Assembly: GCA_013285445.1 (NCBI GenBank)
Contig: CP053448.1
Span: 1,488,001-1,552,000 of the forward strand
Length of the DNA stretch: 64,000 bases
DNA from: Pseudomonadota bacterium
GTDB lineage: Bacteria; Pseudomonadota; Gammaproteobacteria; Xanthomonadales; Wenzhouxiangellaceae
Direction of reading: 5' to 3'
The translations under genes and the position numbers were made by a program. Positions 56,870 to 64,000 of the stretch are shown piece by piece (the stretch's first letter is position 1; the number at the start of each line of letters is the position of its first letter). Below the pieces are notes generated by a model. The model was not told the origin of the DNA and made no database searches. It saw nothing but the letters and a program-made list of their open reading frames with translations.

Positions 56870-58033
56870 ATGGACTTCAAGCTGACTGACGAGCAGCAGA
56901 TGATTCAGGCTGCCGCGCGCGATTTCGCGCGTACCGAGATTGCCCCGATTGCCGCCGAGCTCGACGCCAGTGGCGAGTTTCCCCTGGACACGATCACGCG
57001 CATGGGAGAGCTGGGGCTGATGGGTATCGAGGTGCCCGAAGCCTACGGTGGGGCCGGCCTGGATACCATTGGATACGTTCTGGCGATGATCGAGATTTCG
57101 GCTGCGGATGCCGCGCATGGCACGATCATGTCGGTGAATAACTCGCTGTTTTGTAACGGCATTCTGAAACATGGCAGCGAGCAGCAAAAACAGAAGTACG
57201 TGCGGGCCATTGCCTCGGGCGAAGCAATCGGCGCCTATGCCCTGACCGAGCCGCAGTCGGGCTCCGATGCGGCCAACATGAAGTCCCGGGCTGTCCTGAG
57301 CGAGGATGGCAGCCACTACCTGATCAACGCGCGCAAGTCATGGATCACATCCGGGCCGGTGGCGCGTTACCTGGTGTTGTTTGCAATGACCGATCCGGAG
57401 GCCGGATCGCGCGGCGTGACGGCATTTCTGATCGATACGGAGCAAGAGGGATTCCACCGGGGCAAGACCGAGCCGAAGCTGGGCATTCGTGCATCCGCGA
57501 CCTGCGAGGTGGAGCTGACTGATTACCGTTGTCCGATCGGGGATCGCCTGGGCGAAGAGGGGGACGGGTTCAAGATTGCCATGGGTGTGCTCGACGCCGG
57601 TCGGATCGGTATCGCCGCGCAGGCGGTGGGTATTGCCGAGGCGGCGTTCGAGGCCAGCGTCGAGTATGCGCGCGAACGCAAGGCGTTCGGCCAGGAAATC
57701 GGCACCTTCCAGATGATTCAGGCCAAGATTGCCGACATGAAGACCCGGCTGGACGCCGCGCGTCTGCTGACGCTCAGAGCGGCCTGGGTGAAGATGCAGG
57801 CGCAGCAGACGGGGGCCCGGTTTACCAGCGAAGGCTCGATGGCCAAGCTGTTCGCTTCGGAATCGGCGATGTGGATTGCCCACCAGGCGGTCCAGATTCA
57901 CGGTGGCATGGGCTACAGCAAAGAGATGCCGGTCGAGCGTTACTTCCGGGACGCCAAGATCACGGAAATTTACGAGGGCACGAGCGAAATCCAGCGCCTG
58001 GTCATTGCCCGATCGGAAACGGGTTTGCGCTGA
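56870..58033 (+). CDS. Acyl-CoA dehydrogenase
   Basis: A 387-residue FAD enzyme oxidising acyl-CoA to enoyl-CoA. The family signatures are AYALTEPQSGSDAANM (FAD/acyl site), KSWITSGPVA and QIHGGMGYSKEMPVER. The catalytic base is E369 in IYEGTSEIQRL, the position used in short- and medium-chain enzymes. Length and motifs fit the short/branched-chain group (butyryl- or isobutyryl-type), but chain length is not certain. The ATG at 56870 begins MDFKLTDEQQMI, and a TATAAT box lies 37 bp upstream. It is followed after 24 bp by the glutamate dehydrogenase gene, so the two may share a transcript linking amino-acid and acyl-CoA catabolism. Confidence 0.94.
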   Translation: MDFKLTDEQQMIQAAARDFARTEIAPIAAELDASGEFPLDTITRMGELGLMGIEVPEAYGGAGLDTIGYVLAMIEISAADAAHGTIMSVNNSLFCNGILKHGSEQQKQKYVRAIASGEAIGAYALTEPQSGSDAANMKSRAVLSEDGSHYLINARKSWITSGPVARYLVLFAMTDPEAGSRGVTAFLIDTEQEGFHRGKTEPKLGIRASATCEVELTDYRCPIGDRLGEEGDGFKIAMGVLDAGRIGIAAQAVGIAEAAFEASVEYARERKAFGQEIGTFQMIQAKIADMKTRLDAARLLTLRAAWVKMQAQQTGARFTSEGSMAKLFASESAMWIAHQAVQIHGGMGYSKEMPVERYFRDAKITEIYEGTSEIQRLVIARSETGLR

Positions 58034-58057
58034 CCACAGCTGAGGGAGGCACAGCGG

Positions 58058-61000
58058 ATGTCGCACAACGGGCAAGAAAAGTCAGCGCTGCTCGATCAGG
58101 TAGGGGAACGGTTCGGCAAGCTGGTCGGAATCGACCGGAGCGGAAAGTTTGCGCGCCGCTTCTTTCAGCGCGTACCGCTGGCTGAACTGGCCGAGATGCC
58201 GATTGACGATCTCGCCCGTCTGGCCGCCGAGTTTCTGGAGTTTGCGCGCCAGCGGACCACTGGCGAGATCAATCTGCGCATCTACAATCCGCAGTCGGAC
58301 ACGCACGGCTGGGAGTCGGGCCATACCATCATCGAAATCGTCAACGACGATATGCCGTTTCTGGTCGACTCGGTGGTGCTGGCGATTTCAGAGCTTGGTA
58401 TTGCGGCCCATCTGATCATTCACCCGGTCATGCGGATTGAGCGAGATCCCGGGGGACATCTGCTCAGGCTGGTCGACGAGGGAGAGGACAGCGCCGGCCA
58501 GGTCGAATCAATGATGCATCTCCAGGTCGATCGTCAGACCTACCCTGAGATGCTGGCCCGGATAGAGCGTCGTATCCGGGGAGCGCTGGCCGATGTTCGC
58601 TGCGCGGTCGGCGACTGGAAGCCGATGCTGTCGCAGGTCTGCCGGATAGCCGACGAGCTGCCGCAAACCCATCCGTCGATGCCGTCAACGGCGCTCGAAG
58701 AAGCGCAGGACTTCTTTCGCTGGCTGGCCGACGATCATTTCACCTTCCTGGGCTACCGCGAGTACGTCATCGATGATTCTGATGAGGGTCGGGTGCTGCG
58801 TGCAGTCGATGACAGTGGGCTCGGAATCATGCACCCGGAACACCGGGAAGCGCCGGTTCGCCGACTTGAGGATCTGGGAGGCGGGGCTGAAAGCAGTGTA
58901 CCGGAAGACCCGATCATCATCACGAAGACCAACGCAACGTCCACCGTGCATCGCGGCGGTTACATGGATTACATCTCGGTGCTTTATTTCGATCAGCACG
59001 GCCAGGTCAGCGGCGAGAAGCGCCTGATCGGCCTGTTTACTTCAGGCGCCTATATTCGTCGCTGTCAGGATACCCCGTTGGTGCGCCGCAAGGTCGAAGA
59101 CGTGCTGCGCACTTCGGGTCTGCGCCCCGGAAGCCATGCCGGCAAGGCCCTGCTGCATATTCTCGAAACGCTGCCGCGCGATGAGCTGTTTCAGGCCTCT
59201 AGCGATGAGTTGCTCGAACTGGGAACGGGTATTCTCGATCTGCAGGAGCGCAGCCAGACACGCCTGTTCATTCGGCGCGAACGCTTCGGACGGTTCTTTT
59301 CCTGTCTGGTGTTCATTCCGCGCGACCGTTTCAATACCGAAAATCGAGAGAAGATCCAGAACATCCTCAAACGCGCCTTGAAGGGAGATCGTCTGGACTT
59401 CGCCATCCAGGTTGGGGAATCGAAGCTTGCGCGTGTTCACCTGGTAGTGCGTCCGCGCAAGGAAGAGCGGGTTGAATACGATATCGCGGCAATCGAAAAA
59501 CGCATCAAGCAGGCGATTCGATCGTGGACCGATGAATTGACCGATTATCTGGTTCGCGAGCACGGGGAGGAACACGGGCTCGAGCTGGCACGTCGTTTCG
59601 GGCGCGCTTTTCCGGTTTCCTATATGGACGATGTCTCGCCGAACGTGGCCAGCTACGATGTGGTCAACGTCTCCAGGCTGCGCGACCTGGACGATCTGCG
59701 CATGAGCCTGTACAAGCCGCGCCGCCGCGACACCAATATTTTACGTTTCAAGCTGTTCAAGCACGGTGATCCGTTGCCGTTGAGCGACGTATTGCCAATG
59801 CTCGAGAATCTCGGCATGCGCATGGTGTCGGAGCGGCCCTACGAACTCAACCTGACCAACGGTCATCGCGTCTGGATCCAGGATTTCGACATGGAGCCGC
59901 CGACCAGGACGGAGGTCAACCTGGATCGGCTTCGGGACAACTTCCAGGAAACGTTCGAACAGATCTGGCGAGGGCGCTGCGAAAGCGATGGATTCAACCG
60001 CCTGGTCGTGCTGGCCGGGCTGAACTGGATCCAGGTCAACGTGTTGCGGGCCTGCTGCAAGTACCTGTTGCAGACCGGCCTGCCGTTCTCCCAGGCCTAC
60101 ATGGAGCAGACGCTGGCTGGCTGGCCGCTGGTTGCCCGCCTGCTGGTCGAGTATTTCGAAACCCGCTTCGATCCGGCCCGGCGAAGGGAAAGCCGCAAGC
60201 AGCGCGTCAGCGCCCGCAAGCAGCTGGAAATCCAGTGTCGCGACCTGAGGTCGGCGTTCGATGATGATGTGCTGGAGGAGTATCTTGAAGACGTCTGCCG
60301 CGCGCGCGAGTCAGAGGTCGAGAGCGATGGCCAGGTGTTGCGTCGCGCCATACTGCGCGCGCTCAATTCGGTCGGCTCAGCCGACCAGGACCGCATTCTG
60401 CGCAGTTTCTGCGACCTGATCCGGGCCATGCTGCGCACCAACGCGTACCAGCAGGATGTGCGGGGTGAACGCCACGAGTACCTGAGTTTCAAACTGGACT
60501 CGACGCGGGTACCGGAGTTGCCGCAGCCGCGCCCGTACCGCGAAATCTGGGTCTATTCGCCGAGAGTCGAGGGCATTCACCTGCGTGGCGGCAAGGTGGC
60601 TCGCGGCGGTCTGCGCTGGTCGGACCGCCGCGAGGACTTCCGCACCGAAGTGCTCGGCCTGTTGCGCGCCCAGAACGTCAAGAACACCATGATCGTCCCG
60701 GTCGGCGCCAAGGGTGGGTTTGTCGCCAAGCAGTTGCCCGAAGGTGACAACCGTGACGCGGTGATGGCCGAAGTTGTGTATTGCTATCGCAGTTTCATCC
60801 ACGGACTGCTGGACATTACCGACAACCTGGACGGCGACGAGGTCGTGCCGCCGGGCAACGTGGTTCGCAGCGCCGATGACGATGATCCTTACCTGGTGGT
60901 TGCGGCCGACAAGGGCACGGCCACTTTTTCCGATATTGCCAATGCCATTTCGGCCGAGCACGGCTTCTGGCTTGGTGATGCGTTCGCCTCGGGCGGTTCG

Positions 61001-63004
61001 CACGGATATGATCACAAGAAAATGGGCATCACTGCCCGCGGCGCCTGGGAGTCGGTCAGGCGTCACTTCCGTGAGCTCGGGCTGGATACACAAAACGAGG
61101 ATTTCACTGTCGTCGGTATTGGCGACATGGCCGGAGACGTCTTCGGTAACGGCATGTTGTTGTCCCGCCACATTCGCCTCAGGGCGGCATTCAATCACAT
61201 GCACATCTTTCTCGATCCCGACCCCGATCCCGAGGCCGGTTTTCGTGAAAGACAACGCCTGTTCAGAATGGAACGCTCGACCTGGGCCGACTATGACCGC
61301 AGCCTGATCTCCAGCGGCGGGGGCGTGTATTCCCGTCAGGCCAAGTCGATCGAGTTGTCCGGTGAGCTGCGTGAGTGGCTGGGGATGGAGGCTGAATCCC
61401 TGGCTCCGCACGAGTTGATTCGAGTGCTGCTGCGGGCGCCTGTCGACCTGCTGTGGAATGGTGGCATCGGCACCTACGTCAAGTCAGAAGGCGAATCCCA
61501 TGCCGATGTGGGTGACCTGGCCAACAACCTGGTCCGGGTCAATGGCAGCGAACTCGGTGCCCGGGTTGTCGGAGAAGGCGGTAACCTCGGTCTGACCCAG
61601 CCCGGCCGTATCGAGTTTGCCATGAGCGGCGGTCGGATCAATACCGATTTCATTGATAACTCGGCTGGAGTTGACTGCTCCGACCACGAAGTCAATATCA
61701 AGATACTGCTCAACGATGTCGTCGAGTGCGGCGAAATGAGCATGGACGACCGCAATACCCTGCTCGAGCAGATGACCGACGAGGTCAGTGAGCTGGTGCT
61801 GCGCTCGAACTACCTGCAGAATCAGGCGTTGAGCATGATGGAGGCGATTACCAGCGACCGCCTTGGCGCTGAAGCGCATTTCATCACCATGCTCGAGCGG
61901 CAAGGGGTCTTCGACCGCGATCTCGAACACCTGCCCGACGACGAGGAGTTGCGCGAGCGCGTAGCGCGTGGGCAGGGACTGACCCGCCCCGAGCTCTCGC
62001 TACTGCTGTCCTATGCCAAGATTACCCTCTACCAGGACTTGCTGGCCTCCAGCGTGCCCGAAGACCCTTACCTGTCGCGGGAGCTGGAGGACTACTTTCC
62101 GCGGCCGCTACGCGAGCGTTTTGCCGGGCGCATGCCGGAGCATCGGCTGCGCCGGGAGATCATTGCCACGCGCGTGACCAACAGCATCGTCAACCGTATG
62201 GGTGCTCCCTTTGTCACCCGAATCAGGGAAGACACCGGTGCCAACTCCGCGACCGTGGCCAAGGCCTATACGGTCGCGCGCGAGATCTTCGAGGCGCGCG
62301 CATTCTGGCAACACATCGAGGCCCTCGACAATCAGGTGCCGGCGGAACGCCAGCTCGAAGCCTTGCTTGAAATGTGGAATCTGCTGCGCCAGGTCACTCG
62401 CCGGTTGATCACTCTGCCTGGCGGCTACGCAATCGACATTTCAAGCAAGGTCGAGCGCTTCGCGCCAGGCATTCGCCGTTATCGTGACATTCTGCCCGAG
62501 TTGCTCGACGGCGAGTTGGGTGAAGCACTGAAGGCGCGCCGCGATGCCTTGATCGGGTCCGGGTTTCCGCCGGATCTGGCGACGGAAGTCGCCGCCTTGC
62601 GCTACGTCTACTCGGCGCTGGATATTGTCGACGAGGCACGCATGCAGGAGCTGGAAGTCGAGCGCGTTGCATTGGTCTATTTTCGGCTGTTCGACCACCT
62701 GTGCCTGAAATGGCTTCGCGCCCGAATCGAGGAGTTGCCGGTCGAGCGTCAGTGGCATGCCCATGCACGTGGCCACCTGCGCGACGATCTCTATCGCCAC
62801 CACCGACAGCTGACCCGGCGCATTCTGCAGGAGTGTGGTGATGCCGATCAGCCGGTGGCCGCCTGGTTCGAGCAGCACGGCGCGGAGGCCGAGCGGGTCA
62901 GCATCATGCTCGAGGAGATGCGCAACACGTCATCACAGGACTTTGCGGCACTGCAGGTAGCCGTCAACGGTCTGGGCCAGCTGATTCACGCGACTTCGGG
63001 ATAA
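58058..63004 (+). CDS. gdhB: NAD-specific glutamate dehydrogenase, 180-kDa class
   Basis: A 1648-residue enzyme of the very large NAD-GDH class known from Pseudomonas, Xanthomonas and Streptomyces; it converts glutamate to 2-oxoglutarate and ammonia. The N-terminal ~700 residues hold regulatory ACT-like regions. The catalytic core lies around residues 800-1250: VEGIHLRGGKVARGGLRWSDR, VPVGAKGGFVAK with the catalytic Lys, VVGIGDMAGDVFGNGML (dinucleotide fold), and LLWNGGIGTYVK. The C-terminal ~400 residues are helical. The start ATG has GGAGG nine bases upstream. Length and motif order show no truncation. It probably works catabolically. The symbol follows usage in some relatives and is not essential. 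Confidence 0.96.
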   Translation: MSHNGQEKSALLDQVGERFGKLVGIDRSGKFARRFFQRVPLAELAEMPIDDLARLAAEFLEFARQRTTGEINLRIYNPQSDTHGWESGHTIIEIVNDDMPFLVDSVVLAISELGIAAHLIIHPVMRIERDPGGHLLRLVDEGEDSAGQVESMMHLQVDRQTYPEMLARIERRIRGALADVRCAVGDWKPMLSQVCRIADELPQTHPSMPSTALEEAQDFFRWLADDHFTFLGYREYVIDDSDEGRVLRAVDDSGLGIMHPEHREAPVRRLEDLGGGAESSVPEDPIIITKTNATSTVHRGGYMDYISVLYFDQHGQVSGEKRLIGLFTSGAYIRRCQDTPLVRRKVEDVLRTSGLRPGSHAGKALLHILETLPRDELFQASSDELLELGTGILDLQERSQTRLFIRRERFGRFFSCLVFIPRDRFNTENREKIQNILKRALKGDRLDFAIQVGESKLARVHLVVRPRKEERVEYDIAAIEKRIKQAIRSWTDELTDYLVREHGEEHGLELARRFGRAFPVSYMDDVSPNVASYDVVNVSRLRDLDDLRMSLYKPRRRDTNILRFKLFKHGDPLPLSDVLPMLENLGMRMVSERPYELNLTNGHRVWIQDFDMEPPTRTEVNLDRLRDNFQETFEQIWRGRCESDGFNRLVVLAGLNWIQVNVLRACCKYLLQTGLPFSQAYMEQTLAGWPLVARLLVEYFETRFDPARRRESRKQRVSARKQLEIQCRDLRSAFDDDVLEEYLEDVCRARESEVESDGQVLRRAILRALNSVGSADQDRILRSFCDLIRAMLRTNAYQQDVRGERHEYLSFKLDSTRVPELPQPRPYREIWVYSPRVEGIHLRGGKVARGGLRWSDRREDFRTEVLGLLRAQNVKNTMIVPVGAKGGFVAKQLPEGDNRDAVMAEVVYCYRSFIHGLLDITDNLDGDEVVPPGNVVRSADDDDPYLVVAADKGTATFSDIANAISAEHGFWLGDAFASGGSHGYDHKKMGITARGAWESVRRHFRELGLDTQNEDFTVVGIGDMAGDVFGNGMLLSRHIRLRAAFNHMHIFLDPDPDPEAGFRERQRLFRMERSTWADYDRSLISSGGGVYSRQAKSIELSGELREWLGMEAESLAPHELIRVLLRAPVDLLWNGGIGTYVKSEGESHADVGDLANNLVRVNGSELGARVVGEGGNLGLTQPGRIEFAMSGGRINTDFIDNSAGVDCSDHEVNIKILLNDVVECGEMSMDDRNTLLEQMTDEVSELVLRSNYLQNQALSMMEAITSDRLGAEAHFITMLERQGVFDRDLEHLPDDEELRERVARGQGLTRPELSLLLSYAKITLYQDLLASSVPEDPYLSRELEDYFPRPLRERFAGRMPEHRLRREIIATRVTNSIVNRMGAPFVTRIREDTGANSATVAKAYTVAREIFEARAFWQHIEALDNQVPAERQLEALLEMWNLLRQVTRRLITLPGGYAIDISSKVERFAPGIRRYRDILPELLDGELGEALKARRDALIGSGFPPDLATEVAALRYVYSALDIVDEARMQELEVERVALVYFRLFDHLCLKWLRARIEELPVERQWHAHARGHLRDDLYRHHRQLTRRILQECGDADQPVAAWFEQHGAEAERVSIMLEEMRNTSSQDFAALQVAVNGLGQLIHATSG

Positions 63005-63072
63005 CCGGCGGTCGTCTCCTGGGTGGCGCCAGAATGGTCGGGTGCGCTTCGGGCGTAGTATGATGCGACTGC

Positions 63073-63843
63073 ATGGGCACCTCTCCGCGAATGGCTTTTC
63101 TGGCCAGCGATCATCCGGGCTCACGCAAGGCCGCGGCCGTGCTGCGCAAGCGCTATGGCGATTTCGGGCTGGACGAAGCCGAAGTGCTGGTGGCGCTGGG
63201 CGGCGACGGCTTCATGCTGCATACCCTGCATGAACACGTCGATCGTGACCTGCCGGTTTTCGGCATGCGGCTCGGAGAGGTCGGCTTTCTGATGAATCGT
63301 TTCGCCGAGGATGATCTGCCCGGCCGCATCGCGGGGGCGCGCGAGGTCGTACTCAATCCCCTGCGCATGGTCGCGCGCCGCGCGAACGGAACGGTCCGCC
63401 AGGCGGTGGCAATCAATGAGGTGGCATTGCTGCGGCAGACCAATCAGGCGGCCCACGTGCGAATTCTGGTCAACGATCGCGAGCGCGTGGAACGGCTGGT
63501 TGCCGATGGCGTTCTGCTGGCCACGGCGGCCGGCTCCACCGCCTACAATCTGTCCGCGCATGGCCCGATTTTGCCGCTGGGCACCGATGCGGTGGTGCTT
63601 ACGCCGATCAGCCCCTTCCGGCCGCGGCGCTGGCAAGGGGCCATTCTGCCGGCCTCGGTCGAGGTGCGATTCGAGATTCTGAACGCTGAGCGTCGTCCGG
63701 TGAGTGCGACAGCCGACTACGATGAAGTGCGCGACGTGCTTTCGGTGGAAGTTGCCCGCAGTGACTCGATTACCCATCGCCTGCTTTTCGATCCGGAGCA
63801 CTCGCTCGAGGAGCGGATTTTGTCTGAGCAGTTTTTTCAGTAA
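63073..63843 (+). CDS. nadK: NAD kinase
   Basis: A 256-residue kinase making NADP from NAD and ATP (or polyphosphate). G43-G-D-G46 in VALGGDGFMLH is the diagnostic GGDG motif; VFGMRLGEVGFLMN, VLLATAAGSTAYNLSAHGPIL and the ending LFDPEHSLEERILSEQF follow. It lacks the N-terminal extension of the 290-residue E. coli enzyme and matches the shorter alphaproteobacterial-like form. An ATG at 63091 is an alternative start. It follows the glutamate dehydrogenase gene by 68 bp. Confidence 0.94.
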   Translation: MGTSPRMAFLASDHPGSRKAAAVLRKRYGDFGLDEAEVLVALGGDGFMLHTLHEHVDRDLPVFGMRLGEVGFLMNRFAEDDLPGRIAGAREVVLNPLRMVARRANGTVRQAVAINEVALLRQTNQAAHVRILVNDRERVERLVADGVLLATAAGSTAYNLSAHGPILPLGTDAVVLTPISPFRPRRWQGAILPASVEVRFEILNAERRPVSATADYDEVRDVLSVEVARSDSITHRLLFDPEHSLEERILSEQFFQ

Positions 63844-64000
63844 AGAAACGGTTTCCGGTTTGCGGTGCACGGTTTACGGGGGCAAACGGGGGCATTGCGG
63901 GGCGGCTTTGCTGCGACGCTCCCTCGTCTCCTCCAAGGCATGCCATTCTTTCGTTCGGCATATACAAATCGCGGCGGAGCCGCCCACCACTGCGTAGCAA
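63844..64000. other. Non-coding tail with repeat words, no gene seen
   Basis: After nadK the sequence contains CGGTTTCCGG, GGTTTGCGG and GGTTTACGG words like those at 23013-23050, then a GC-rich stretch (GGGGCGGCTTTGCTGCGACG) and an inverted GGCGG/CCGCC pair near the edge. An open minus-strand frame exists but has no ribosome site, no recognisable motif and repeat-like composition, so no gene is called. Confidence 0.6.

Noticed and set aside
56618..57316. A 232-codon minus-strand frame running from the acyl-CoA dehydrogenase into the sRNA promoter
   Set aside because: It crosses the promoter and much of the small RNA and is antisense to a clear gene; no motif or ribosome site.
63770..64000. 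A short minus-strand frame at the right edge
   Set aside because: It overlaps the nadK end, consists of repeat-like sequence and has no start signals inside the window.

Overview
The window is GC-rich, densely coded DNA from a gammaproteobacterium. The run smpB / ratA-rnfH / bamE / fur / recN / grpE-dnaK-dnaJ / dapB, the very long NAD-glutamate dehydrogenase and a small RNA resembling Xanthomonas sX13 point to the Xanthomonadales/Wenzhouxiangella side of the class. That placement is an inference from gene content; no ribosomal RNA is present.

Layout. 1-10.4 kb is housekeeping: the end of a GGDEF-EAL protein, trans-translation (smpB), ratA-rnfH, outer-membrane assembly (bamE), fur, recN, the heat-shock trio behind a sigma-32-like promoter, dapB, and a tRNA-Ala/tRNA-Glu pair with its own promoter and terminator. 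10.4-21.4 kb is an accessory catabolic cluster. On the minus strand lie a TonB-dependent receptor, an S1P-lyase-like PLP enzyme and an MFS carrier. On the plus strand lie a TetR regulator, a class-3 aldehyde dehydrogenase, a fold-III PLP enzyme and an N-terminal-nucleophile acylase. The two arms diverge from a gap carrying two matching palindromic operators. 21.5-25.3 kb is guaB and guaA, split by an orphan antitoxin-like gene plus hicBA, with guaA starting on the base after the hicA stop codon.

25.3-33.5 kb holds two divergent groups. One is a sulfotransferase, a methyltransferase and a sulfatase-like lipoprotein. The other is a second sulfatase-like lipoprotein, a small membrane protein, an alkaline-phosphatase-superfamily lipoprotein and a multipass membrane protein. 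Both sulfatase-like proteins have threonine where formylglycine would form. tadA, an M3 peptidase lipoprotein and tRNA-Leu follow.

36.6-56.1 kb is one long co-directional block with many 4-base start/stop overlaps. It encodes two complete PAPS-producing routes (a Sat-CysC fusion, and CysD plus CysNC), two sulfotransferases, four glycosyltransferases, a DUF6473-like protein, a methyltransferase, three uncharacterised membrane proteins and a WecA-type initiating transferase. No sulfite-producing reductase gene is present, so the activated sulfate probably goes to a sulfated surface glycan.

56.1-56.9 kb is non-coding: three 108-bp tandem repeats made of opposed hairpins, tRNA-Leu(CAG), and a predicted ~112-nt small RNA with a strong promoter, two hairpins showing the same C6 loop, and a strong terminator. 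The window closes with an acyl-CoA dehydrogenase, the 1648-residue NAD-glutamate dehydrogenase and NAD kinase.
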